NCBI GenBank assembly: GCA_963402885.1
Contig: OY727094.1
Location: 33,668,501-33,732,500, forward strand
DNA: 64,000 bases
DNA from: Antedon bifida
Taxonomy: Eukaryota; Echinodermata; Crinoidea; Comatulida; Antedonidae
Reading direction: 5' to 3'
In this document: positions 13,501-23,858 of the stretch, piece by piece
Layout of the letters: every line of letters starts with the position of its first letter
How positions within the stretch are numbered: the stretch's first letter is position 1
Program-made: the position numbers and the translations under genes
The notes under the pieces: model-generated
The model's database searches: none
Told to the model about the DNA's origin: nothing
The model's input: the letters and a program-made list of their open reading frames with translations, nothing else

Positions 13501-13959
13501 AAAGAAATTAGTTTAATTGCCAAGGAATCACCTGCGCAGATCCTGGTGGGGACATGTCTCCCCCTCCCACATATTTTTAGTGGGGACTGTCCCCCTCACA
13601 CTCCCAACAGAAAAATCATTAAATTGTTAAAATGAATAGAAAGTATGACTTCTATGACGTGCATGACAGCCTAAATGTACTAAAAAGTATTTCATTTTTA
13701 TACGTGCCTTCCCCCCCCCCCCCCCTCCGATATTAAAAACGGATCTGCGCCGTTCAATGAATGCATCCTTTTTCAGATTACCAACAATCTCCGAATTTCC
13801 CATAAAGTTAGATAGTAAAACAGACTTCCTTCTTCCAACAAAAATAGTATAATATATTATAAAATAGAATGATATTGTAAATTAAAGTAAATAAGTATAA
13901 TATCATATTCAATAAAGGTTGTATGTACTCCTAGATTGACACCAATGTAGGCAGGCTTA

Positions 13960-14055
13960 CTCACCACCGAGTTTGAACTGCATGACTCTTGCGGTAGTTC
14001 GCCGGCTGGGCGTATCTCCTCAGGCTGACTTGGAATGACTTTTTTCCACACACAG
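13960..14055 (-). other. Conserved exon-like open block, repeated in every 1.1-kb unit
   Basis: Read on the minus strand, each unit has an open stretch (VWKKVIPSQPEEIRPAGELP..., about 95 bases) preceded by AATCTAG, an acceptor-like AG, and ending TCGGTG followed by GTGAGTAAG, a near-ideal splice donor. It recurs near 15059-15154, 16160-16255, 17261-17348 and 52405-52502. Unit 4 has a 2-base insertion (GTATCTCTCC) that breaks the frame. There is no ATG in frame and no linked exons could be found. It might be an old captured exon or chance. I recognise no family. Confidence 0.3.
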
Positions 14056-14299
14056 GCCTAGATTTTTAGGCGAAGACTTAGACCTCAAACATGTGACGTT
14101 TTCACGCTAAAATGTTGTCCTCTATCTGTTCGAAGATTTTATATTTTACACTTATTAGTTATGCAATAATCGTTACGATAACATTTATGATTTGAGCTCT
14201 TGTTCATCCTCTAATAATAGTAGGCACGCACTATCTGGCTGCTGGGTTTTTGTGCACGGGTATTTTGAAACAACTATCGCGACGTGATGTTTGAACTTA

Positions 14300-14456
14300 A
14301 GCTCTGTCTACACTGTCAAACTTTATGTGACAAAAAGTGTGATGTGTCCATATGGACATGATGATGTCATAGAACTACCATATTTAAGCATTCCCATATC
14401 AATGGGCACATCACACTTTTTTTGTCAAAGTAGTTTGATAGTGTTTTGACAGAGCT
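14300..14456. mobile_element. MITE (AGCTCTGTC family) in unit 1
   Basis: Inverted ends AGCTCTGTC...GACAGAGCT flanked by TTA on both sides (14297-14299, 14457-14459). Subterminal parts (GTGTGATGTG / CACATCACAC) also pair. Non-coding. A 3-base TTA flank fits a Harbinger-type TWA target duplication. Confidence 0.75.
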
Positions 14457-15398
14457 TTAGGGAGGCGCGGCCTAAAATAAATAGTATAGACGCTGTCGTC
14501 AAAAAAAAGTTTGGTAATGGTAGCGTGCGTGTCAAATAAGGAGACGGCGCAAATTTTTGAACTTTTGATTGTACTCAAGATTGTATGATCATAAAGAAAT
14601 TAGTTTAATTGCCAAGGAATCACCTGCGCAGATCCTGGTGGGGACATGTCTCCCCCTCCCACATATTTTTAGTGGGGACTGTCCCCCTCACACTCCCAAC
14701 AGAAAAATCATTAAATTGTTAAAATGAATAGAAAGTATGACTTCTATGACGTGCATGACAGCCTAAATGTACTAAAAAGTATTTCATTTTTATACGTGCC
14801 TTCCCCCCACCCCCCCCCCCCCCCTCCGATATTAAAAACGGATCTGCGCCGTTCAATGAATGCATCCTTTTTCAGATTACCAACAATCTCCGAATTTCCC
14901 ATAAAGTTAGATAGTAAAACAGACTTCCTTCTTCCAACAAAAATAGTATAATATATTATAAAATAGAATGATATTGTAAATTAAAGTAAATAAGTATAAT
15001 ATCATATTCAATAAAGGTTGTATGTACTCCTAGATTGACACCAATGTAGGCAGGCTTACTCACCACTGAGTTTGAACTGCATGACTCTTGCGGTAGTTCG
15101 CCGGCTGGGCGTATCTCCTCAGGCTGACTTGGAATGACTTTTTTCCACACACAGGCCTAGATTTTTAGGCGAAGACTTAGACCTCAAACATGTGACGTTT
15201 TCACGCTAAAATGTTGTCCTCTATCTGTTCGAAGATTTTATATTTTACACTTATTAGTTATGCAATAATCGTTACGATAACATTTATGATTTGAGCTCTT
15301 GTTCATCCTCTAATAATAGTAGGCACGCATTATCTGGCTGCTGGGTTTTTGTGCGCGGGTATTTTGAAACAACTATCGCGACGTGATGTTTGAACTTA

Positions 15399-15555
15399 AG
15401 CTCTGTCTACACTGTCAAACTTTATGTGACAAAAAGTGTGATGTGTCCATATGGACATGATGATGTCATAGAACTACCATATTTAAGCATTCCCATATCA
15501 ATGGGCAAATCACACTTTTTTTGTCAAAGTAGTTTGATAGTGTTTTGACAGAGCT
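15399..15555. mobile_element. MITE (AGCTCTGTC family) in unit 2
   Basis: Same 157-base element at the same place within the repeat unit, so it was copied by the tandem amplification and not inserted independently. TTA flanks are kept. Confidence 0.75.
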
Positions 15556-16499
15556 TTAGGGAGGCGCGGCCTAAAATAAATAGTATAGACGCTGTCGTCA
15601 AAAAAAAGTTTGGTAATGGTAGCGTGCGTGTAAAATAAGGAGACGGCGCAAATTTTTGAACTTTTGATTGTACTCAAGATTGTATGATCATAAAGAAATT
15701 AGTTTAATTGCCAAGGAATCACCTGCGCAGATCCTGGTGGGGACATGTCTCCCCCTCCCACATATTTTTAGTGGGGACTGTCCCCCTCACACTCCCAACA
15801 GAAAAATCATTAAATTGTTAAAATGAATAGAAAATATGACTTCTATGACGTGCATGACAGCCTAAATGTACTAAAAAGTATTTCATTTTTATACGTGCCT
15901 TCCCCCCCACCCCCCCCCCCCCCCCTCCGATATTAAAAACGGATCTGCGCCGTTCAATGAATGCATCCTTTTTCAGATTACCAACAATCTCCGAATTTCC
16001 CATAAAGTTAGATAGTAAAACAGACTTCCTTCTTCCAACAAAAATAGTATAATATATTATAAAATAGAATGATATTGTAAATTAAAGTAAATAAGTATAA
16101 TATCATATTCAATAAAGGTTGTATGTACTCCTAGATTGACACCAATGTAGGCAGGCTTACTCACCACTGAGTTTGAACTGCATGACTCTTGCGGTAGTTC
16201 GCCGGCTGGGCGTATCTCCTCAGGCTGACTTGGAATGACTTTTTTCCACACACAGGCCTAGATTTTTAGGCGAAGACTTAGACCTCAAACATGTGACGTT
16301 TTCACGCTAAAATGTTGTCCTCTATCTGTTCGAAGATTTTATATTTTACACTTATTAGTTATGCAATAATCGTTACGATAACATTTATGATTTGAGCTCT
16401 TGTTCATCCTCTAATAATAGTAGGCACGCATTATCTGGCTGCTGGGTTTTTGTGCGCGGGTATTTTGAAACAACTATCGCGACGTGATGTTTGAACTTA

Positions 16500-16656
16500 A
16501 GCTCTGTCTACACTGTCAAACTTTATGTGACAAAAAGTGTGATGTGTCCATATGGACATGATGATGTCATAGAACTACCATATTTAAGCATTCCCATATC
16601 AATGGGCAAATCACACTTTTTTTGTCAAAGTAGTTTGATAGTGTTTTGACAGAGCT
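16500..16656. mobile_element. MITE (AGCTCTGTC family) in unit 3
   Basis: Same 157-base element, TTA-flanked, co-amplified with the unit. Confidence 0.75.
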
Positions 16657-17593
16657 TTAGGGAGGCGCGGCCTAAAATAAATAGTATAGACGCTGTCGTC
16701 AAAAAAAAGTTTGGTAATGGTAGCGTGCGTGTAAAATAAGGAGACGGCGCAAATTTTTGAACTTTTGATTGTACTCAAGATTGTATGATCATAAAGAAAT
16801 TAGTTTAATTGCCAAGGAATCACCTGCGCAGATCCTGGTGGGGACATGTCTCCCCCTCCCACATATTTTTAGTGGGGACTGTCCCCCTCACACTCCCAAC
16901 AGAAAAATCATTAAATTGTTAAAATGAATAGAAAGTATGACTTCTATGACGTGCATGACAGCCTAAATGTACTAAAAAGTATTTCATTTTTATACGTGCC
17001 TTCCCCCCCCCCCCCCCTCCGATATTAAAAACGGATCTGCGCCGTTCAATGAATGCATCCTTTTTCAGATTACCAACAATCTCCGAATTTCCCATAAAGT
17101 TAGATAGTAAAACAGACTTCCTTCTTCCAACAAAAATAGTATAATATATTATAAAATAGAATGATATTGTAAATTAAAGTAAATAAGTATAATATCATAT
17201 TCAATAAAGGTTGTATGTACTCCTAGATTGACACCAATGTAGGCAGGCTTACTCACCACTGAGTTTGAACTGCATGACTCTTGCGGTAGTTCGCCGGCTG
17301 GGCGTATCTCTCCTCAGGCTGACTTGGAATGACTTTTTTCCACACACAGGCCTAGATTTTTAGGCGAAGACTTAGACCTCAAACATGTGACGTTTTCACG
17401 CTAAAATGTTGTCCTCTATCTGTTCGAAGATTTTATATTTTACACTTATTAGTTATGCAATAATCGTTACGATAACATTTATGATTTGAGCTCTTGTTCA
17501 TCCTCTAATAATAGTAGGCACGAATTATCTGGCTGCTGGGTTTTTGTGCGCGGGTATTTTGAAACAACTATCGCGACGTGATGTTTGAACTTA

Positions 17594-17750
17594 AGCTCTG
17601 TCTACACTGTCAAACTTTATGTGACAAAAAGTGTGATGTGTCCATATGGACATGATGATGTCATAGAACTACCATATTTAAGCATTCCCATATCAATGGG
17701 CACATCACACTTTTTTTGTCAAAGTAGTTTGATAGTGTTTTGACAGAGCC
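17594..17750. mobile_element. MITE (AGCTCTGTC family) in unit 4
   Basis: Same element; the right tip has AGCC instead of AGCT. TTA flanks are kept. Confidence 0.72.
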
Positions 17751-17830
17751 TTAGGGAGGCGCGGCCTAAAATAAATAGTATAGACGCTGTCTGGTAATGG
17801 TAGCGTGCGTGTAAAATAAGGAGACGGCGC

Positions 17831-19164
17831 AACACACAGGAATCAAATATTCCAGATTGTAATTTTATCTTTGAAGACAAGTTTAAATAAAAATCGCAAT
17901 ACAAAAAAAAACATTTAAAAAACGTGGTCATTAAACTATGATACCATGATATTTTTACTTCCTTTAAATAATGATAAATAAAAGTAAAAAGAAAAAAATA
18001 AGTAAAAATTAAATAATAATAATATAGTTATGTGGTTATCTTGTACACAATTATTTTACTTTGGTGTCGTCGATAACTGTAATATCTAGCCTTCTTCTGA
18101 TTCTATTGCACCTCTTTCAAGCAGACCTGGATCGGCTCTAGACTGCGAAAATGGTATGAGCAAAAAAAAAATCCAATAGGCCTAGAGGTGGCAATACATA
18201 ATAAATACAGTTTGTTTTTCAACATACTTTTTAGTTTCTGAAATCTTTAAATAATTCTATACAAGGGTTTAGCAAGACTGTGTTATATCCAGGTAGTGTT
18301 ATTTAAGAACAGCCAGTTAAAAAAACATTTTAGGCATGAACCATACCTCAGACATGAATTAGATCATGGAGCTTTTTATTTTTAAATGTTCATCGTTAGG
18401 CCTATATGTTTTTTTGTACCTTTATATTATCTCCAAATGCAACTAAATTGAATACTATACTATAGAGAACATATGAAAGTAAATTATTCAAAATAACCTA
18501 CATAAACAAAAACAATTTCAAAAACAACAAAATACAATTGGGCCAATTTGAAGATATTATTGAATAATAATATAGAGAGATTGTTCCTCCGCGTCAATGC
18601 AATACCTAATATATGGAGAGACTGACTGTATAGAGAGTTTCTTTGTTTATTTCTGACCTAATAAAACATGGACTGCTATTAAACAAATCGATGTGCACTC
18701 GTAGTCTTACACAAATTAGTGTGTAGGCCCATTTTTAATGATTTGAACTGTACTTAAATACAATGCAACTTATTGCTGAATGCTTAAGTTTATACCGTTA
18801 AAACGTTCATTTTCATAACCAATATAAATACTATCAATTTAAAACCATGATGCGTACAGTATCTTGTCAAAAGTTGTACTAACTGAAATCTGTAGAGGGC
18901 AGCAGACTATAACTTTGTTAGGTTTTAGATGGAATAGATTTTCCCAATTTCACATACCTTAGTTCTTCACGAAAACTTGCCATCGAGTGGAGGGGGTCCA
19001 GGGGCGAGATTAGTGCCATCAGATTCGAGGCTCTGACTACGTGACTATAGCAAGGAAGTAAACACATTTATAAAAGTGTATTTATTTATTGATTAGACAC
19101 GCCATGCACCTGGCCATACCATGAACGTAACATTTGTCCTTACCAACAGGCCATTGCTAGTACT
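17831..19164. other. Gene-free duplicated DNA (pair of 52993-54310)
   Basis: Almost identical to copy B over its whole length, with a few substitutions and small indels. It has no exon chain. At 18862-18960 it contains a block resembling the last GSTK1 exon (shared CTGTAGAGGGCAGCAGACTA). At about 19010-19130 it contains a partial copy of the upstream module found before NLR1 (CTCTGACTACGTGACT, GGAAGTAAACACATTTATAA). Confidence 0.7.
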
Positions 19165-19495
19165 ACATTAATTTATTTCAGTAGCAAACATAGGCAAAGC
19201 CAATAGAACGAACTACTGGATGATTTGAAGAAAACGGGACATTTAGACCAGACAATTTTACATTACTTTATATAACAATAAAAGTAATCAACAGGTTGGT
19301 GTACAACAAAACATAAACAATCTGTTCTCGAAGAAGTTCAAGAAATCAAGAGTATAAATTTCACCCCATATCGACACTGGATTGCAGATTTTGAAAGCGA
19401 ATTAAGAAAGGCTGTCATTAGGAAAATTGATGCACTCTACAATAATCCCATAAAGAATTATGAAGACGATTTGAGTATGATTATAGATAAAATTT
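19165..19495 (+). pseudogene. Decayed DED exon of NLR family
   Basis: Aligns by eye with NLR1 exon 2 (about 24060-24385): shared TTTCAGTAGCA, ATAGGCAAAGCCAA, GAAAACGGGAC and AATTTCACCCCATATCGACA. The frame is broken within the first 60 bases and stops follow. The upstream start and donor are gone. It is an old copy of the receptor's 5' end, also present in copy B (54311-54640), so it predates the segmental duplication. Confidence 0.75.
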
Positions 19496-19589
19496 GTAGA
19501 TAAAATCATGGTAACATCCTTGTTGCTTGTGTCTGCAAACATAATGCTCCATAACTCTAAAATGTATTGTAGATGGAGAAGCATTCTAT

Positions 19590-19680
19590 ATACTTAAGTT
19601 TAGTTTTATGGTTTATAAGTTTATTAATATGGATGATATTTCCAAAATAAAATGAAATTGAATTGAATTGAATTGAATTG
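19590..19680 (+). mobile_element. Possible LINE 3' tail with GAATT-repeat end
   Basis: The sequence ...GATATTTCCAAAATAAAATG runs into (AATTG)n at 19660-19680. Non-LTR retrotransposons of the CR1/L2 type often end in such short repeats. No coding part remains. A similar (AATTG)n lies near 37580. Confidence 0.3.
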
Positions 19681-20074
19681 TCATAATCAATATTAATATA
19701 GACCACTGTATTTCCATTGTTTACGTATTTTTGGCTCTTCGCAAAAAAAAGATAATCGAGGGGTACAGGGGCAGGGTAGAAATTAGGGCTCTGACTACGT
19801 GACTTATAGCATGGAAGTAAACACATTTATAAAAGTTAAAATTGTATTTATTTAGTGATTAGACATCACGCCATACACCATAAACGTAACCTTTGTCCAT
19901 CATACCATTGTTTGGTGCTCTAATCAGCGCAAACGCCTATGTTATCAGATATACTTTGAATTCACATCATTTAGTTGTTGAGAAATTATTTTGTTTTGTC
20001 CTTAACCCGTTGAGAAAAAGACAATAACACATTAACCTTTCTTTAGCAGAGGAACTCGTCACAAGGCAATGAAT

Positions 20075-20250
20075 GAACATTGAACATACAAAACAGAAGT
20101 TGAGGAACATTGAACATATCACAGAAGTAGAGGAACATTGAACATACAAAACAGAAGTAGAGGAACATTGAACATAGCACAGAAGTAGAGGAACATTGAA
20201 CACACAGTACAGAAGTAGAGGAACATTGAACATAGCACAGAAGTGAAACA
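20075..20250. repeat. Minisatellite, ~28-base unit
   Basis: Imperfect repeats of GAGGAACATTGAACATA followed by CAAAACAGAAGTA or GCACAGAAGTA, about six units. Overlapping minus-strand open frames here (VQCSSTSVLYVQCSS...) are simply the repeat read in different frames. Confidence 0.85.
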
Positions 20251-20894
20251 GAGAAAAATTGGTCTGCTTAAGAATAAAGAGGGAACAGACCACACCACCA
20301 TTATTTTCTGTAAGTAGACTTATGTTTTTCTACTAGAAGAGAAACAGCGATTTGTTTGTTTTGGTAATTTCTGCATAAACAATTATAGGATAGAACATAA
20401 TACGTTGAGCACTCCATTAATTGCGATCAACTGTCCGTTTACGATCGTGACTGTCTGTTCTGCTGATGATCATAGAAGCCTCGTCGTCACTCCGTTTTTT
20501 ATGTTGGACCTAAGCTCTGGCGTGTTACCTCACACGACTTAAAAAGAAAATGCACAGTCTCCAGTTTTAAATAAAAATTACAAAAAGCTTTTAGTCTCTG
20601 AATAAAATCTATATAAATATTAATGCTACTAAATTGGTCGCGTAATTTTACGTATCTCCTCCGAAACCGCTGAATGATACGAGTGGTCGCATTTGGCACA
20701 CTGATGTTTCTTGATGGGCTGCACAAGATATTCTATATCACTTTCCTAAATTTTAAGGATAAACACAAACAAAAGGCAAAAAATAACAGGCCATGTTTCG
20801 CGAGTTGTTACGTCACGTTTCAACTACGCAACCTCCTCTGCTGTGTACCGCAATGGCCAGATCTACAAATTCCATGCCGAGCCGCCAAATTAAT

Positions 20895-20990
20895 ACAGCT
20901 GTTATTAGGAAAATTGATGCACTCTACAATAATCACTTACAGAATTACGAAGACGATTTGAGTATGATTATAGATAAAATCTGTAGATAA
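20895..20990 (+). pseudogene. 3' tail of a second DED exon relic
   Basis: Matches NLR1 exon 2 around 24300-24390 (AAATTGATGCACTCTACAA, AAGAC.ATTTGAGTATGATTATAGA). Only the last third of the exon is present, joined directly to unrelated sequence, and it ends in stops. Confidence 0.7.
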
Positions 20991-21384
20991 AATCATTGTC
21001 ATAATCAATATTAATATAGACCACTGTATTTCCATTGTTTACGTATTTTTGGCTCTTCGAAAAAAAAAAGATAATCGAGGGGTACAGGGGCAGGGTAGAA
21101 ATTAGGGCTCTGACTACGTGACTTATAGCATGGAAGTAAACACATTTATAAAAGTTAAAATTGTATTTATTTAGTGATTAGACATCACGCCACACACCAT
21201 AAACGTAACCTTTGTCCATCATACCATTGTTTGATTCTCTAATCAGAGCAAACGCCTATGTTATCAGATATACTTTTAATTCACCTCATTTAGTTGTTGA
21301 GAAATTATTTTGTTTTGTCCTTAACCCGCTGAGAAGAAGACAATAACATATTAACCTTTCTTTAGCAGAGGAACTCGTCACAAG

Positions 21385-21565
21385 GCAATGAATGAACATT
21401 GAACATACAAAACAGAAGTTGAGGAACATTGAACATATCACAGAAGTAGAGGAACATTGAACATACAAAACAGAAGTAGAGGAACATTGAACATAGCACA
21501 GAAGTAGAGGAACATTGAACACACAGTACAGAAGTAGAGGAACATTGAACATAGCACAGAAGTGA
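21385..21565. repeat. Minisatellite, ~28-base unit, second copy
   Basis: Same GAGGAACATTGAACATA-type units as at 20075-20250, in the paralogous position. Confidence 0.85.
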
Positions 21566-21744
21566 AACAGAGAACAATTGGTCTGCTTAAGAATAAAGAG
21601 GGAACAGACCACACCACCATTATTTTCTGTAAGTAGACTTATGTTTTTCTACTAGAAGAGAAACAGCGATTTGTTTGTTTTGGTAATTTCTGCATAAACA
21701 ATTATAGGATAGAACATAATACGTTGAGCACTCCATTAATTGCG

Positions 21745-22025
21745 ATCAACTGTCCGTTCACGATCGTGACTGTCCGTTCACGATATCGTGTCAACTGTCC
21801 GTTTACGATATCTTGTCAGCTGTCCGTTTTCAATCGTGACTGTCTGTTTACGATCGAACTGTCCGTTTACGATATCGTGTCTACTGTCCGTTTACGATCG
21901 TGACTGTCCGTTTACGATCGTGTCAATTGTCCGTTTACGATATCGTGTCAACTGTCCGTTTACGATATCGTGTCAATTGTCCTTTTACGATATCGTGTCA
22001 ACTGTCTGTTTACGATATCAAATGA
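21745..22025. repeat. Expanded CTGTCCGTTTACGATATCGT minisatellite
   Basis: About a dozen units of TGTCCGTTTACGAT(ATCGTG)TCAAC with length variants (about 16-27 bases). Relic copy 1 has only about two units at 20430-20462, so the array grew after that duplication. Confidence 0.85.
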
Positions 22026-22262
22026 CAAACTTATAAGGAAGTCACGAGCATTATTATATGCGGAACTTTTTAAGTTTAACTTTCTGAACATTCATGATTT
22101 GAATAAGCTTCAGATAGCTCTGCTTATGTTCCGCCTATCTAAAAATATGTTGCCTTCCATATGTTCTCTATTTTCAAAAACTGCTGATGGTCATAGAAGC
22201 CTCGTCGTCACTCCGTTTTTTATGTTGGACCTAAGCTCTGGCGTGTTACCTCACACGACTTA
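22026..22262 (+). pseudogene. LINE reverse-transcriptase C-terminal remnant
   Basis: Open stretch with FNFLNIHDLNKLQIALLMFR and then LSKNMLPSICSLFSKT. This resembles the short conserved tail of CR1/L2/RTE-type LINE ORF2 proteins (pattern: initiation helix, LMFR/K, LLP..F). No upstream RT domain is present. It is bounded by the minisatellite on the left, and the right part (HRSLVVTPFF) is shared with relic copy 1. Confidence 0.4.
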
Positions 22263-22625
22263 AAAAGAAAATGCACAGTCTCCAGTTTTAAATAAAAATT
22301 ACAAAAAGCTTTTAGTCTCTGAATAAAATCTATATAAATATTAATGCTACTAAATTGGTCGCGTAATTTTACGTATCTCCTCCGAAACCGCTGAATGATA
22401 CGAGTGGTCGCATTTGGCACACTGATGTTTCTTGATGGGCCGCACACGATAGACTATATCACTTTCCTAAATTTTAAGGATAAACACAAACAAAAGGCAA
22501 AAAATAACAGACCATGTTTCGCGAGTTGTTACGTCACGTTTCAACTACGCAACCTCCTCTGCTGTGTACCGCAATGGCCAGATCTACAAATTCCATGCCG
22601 AGCCGCCAAATTAATACAGTGTCTC

Positions 22626-23449
22626 GGCAACTGTATCGACTGATCGAGTCGTTAAAGTTTTAATTAATTACCATATCCTTCCTTTTTATAACAATTTACT
22701 TTACCTGATGATGTGCTATGCACAAAACAGATTTAAAACTATTTGATTTTTATTTTATCTACAGTATCCATACTCTGCCTATGCAGCTCTTTAATTTTCT
22801 TATATATTTACTTAATAAATTAATTAACTTACTTCCGAGCATTTTAGGGGAAACTGTTTTTATTAGACTAAATAGAAATAAAATATGTTCCAAACAATTT
22901 GAAACCAAAAGTAACGCTCTACGACAAATATTTCTTGAGATATGGTAAAAGATATATGGATAGGTCAATAACCTCACTTCCGGTCATTTTGGGATAAAAT
23001 ATTTCCTTACACAACAAATGAAAATATGCATGTTCTGAGCAATTTGAACCGAATCTCAATTATCTATGACAAGCCATTACCGAGATATAATAAGACCATG
23101 TCAAAGGTCAAACTGGTAGAAACTGCAGTAGCGGCCATTAAAAAAAAATGTCTGTTAAAGCAAATAGGAATGTATATAGTTTTGGACCTTTCCTGACAAA
23201 ATCAGCTTGTTACGAACAATTTGCGGGTCAAACCCTAATGCTCTTAGACTAACAGTCTTGTCAAAAATTTTACTAACTGAAATCTGTAGAGGGAAGCAGA
23301 CTATAACTTTGGTTTTAGATAGAATATAGAACTTCCCAATTTCAGCTATTTTTGCCTCTTCACAAAAAATTGCCATCGAGGAGAGGAGGTCCAGGGGCGA
23401 GAGCAGGACCATCAGATTCGAGCTGGTAGAAATTAGGTATTAAAGTAGC
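22626..23449. other. Gene-free DNA with GSTK1-exon-like block
   Basis: AT-rich, no exons. At about 23255-23345 it holds another copy of the block resembling the last GSTK1 exon (ACTGAAATCTGTAGAGGGA, GCAGACTATAACTTTG), followed by GCCATCGAGGAGAGGAGGTCC as at 18980-19010. Confidence 0.6.
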
Positions 23450-23858
23450 TATGACTACGTGACTTATGGAAGTAAACACATAAACGTTAAAATTGTATTT
23501 ATTTAGTGATTAGACATCACGCCACACACCATAAACGTAACCTTTGTCCATCATACCATTGTTACATGCTCTAATCAGAGCAAACGCCTATGTTATCAGA
23601 TATACTTTGAATTCACCTCATTTAGTTGAGAACTTAATTTATTTTGTCCTTAACAGCTAACCGTTGAGAAGAAAATGAACTTTTTAACTGTTATTAGCAG
23701 GGAACTCTTTAAGGCAATGAATGAACAGAAGTAAAGGAAGTAACTTAAAAAGAGAGGTCTACTCTGAAAAGCACACTGGTGACATGGTTTGACAGCATTT
23801 ATTGTAAAAACAAAAATTTTGCTGTTCAGAAATGAAGATAGAAAACTGAATTGACATC
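23450..23858 (+). promoter_or_regulatory. Probable NLR1 promoter / 5' UTR module
   Basis: Immediately upstream of the NLR1 start. It starts with ACTACGTGACTTA, an E-box/CRE-like palindrome (ACGTGA), then GGAAGTAAACACAT, then ATTTAGTGATTAGACATCACG. The same module is found at about 19040, 19795, 21113 and 54175, each time in front of a DED exon or its relic, which suggests it is the functional 5' end of this receptor family. The transcription start cannot be placed. Confidence 0.4.

Larger units (their letters stand above)
13501..17830. repeat. Tandem array of four ~1.1-kb units
   Basis: Anchored on AAAGAAATTAGTTTAATTGCC the units start at 13501, 14593, 15692 and 16793 (periods 1092, 1099, 1101); the fourth ends near 17830 at GAGACGGCGCAACACACAGG. 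Unit order is: CCCC-rich block, poly-C tract of variable length, AT-rich part, conserved exon-like block, 157-base MITE, and an end reading TTTTTGAACTTTTGATTGTA...GATCAT. The last piece also sits left of the Harbinger element (4268-4309), so the transposon landed inside the first unit. Copy B keeps only one, more diverged, unit (about 51965-52992). Units 2 and 3 look almost identical, implying recent amplification. Confidence 0.92.
19681..20997. repeat. 5' NLR module, relic copy 1
   Basis: First of two direct copies (the second begins about 20998). It holds the upstream module (GACTACGTGACTTATAGCATG ... ATTAGACATCACGCCA), a 28-base-type minisatellite (20075-20250), AT-rich DNA, and at about 20895-20990 the 3' tail of a DED exon (GAAAATTGATGCACTCTACA). 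Bases 19818 onward are absent from copy B, where the sequence jumps to the equivalent of 24578. Confidence 0.75.
20998..22625. repeat. 5' NLR module, relic copy 2
   Basis: Second direct copy of the preceding module with the same minisatellite (about 21385-21565) and the same AT-rich body, but with an expanded second minisatellite (21760-22025) and a LINE-like fragment inserted after it. It ends before the DED exon tail. Confidence 0.75.

Noticed and set aside
13501-17830. Tandem snRNA or 5S rRNA gene cluster
   Set aside because: The ~1.1-kb period suits echinoderm U1 or 5S clusters, but I find no U1, U2, U4, U5, U6 or 5S core sequence in the unit.
20119-20301. Cys/Phe-rich minus-strand frames (also 21362-21620)
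   Set aside because: Translations of the 28-base minisatellite in several frames.
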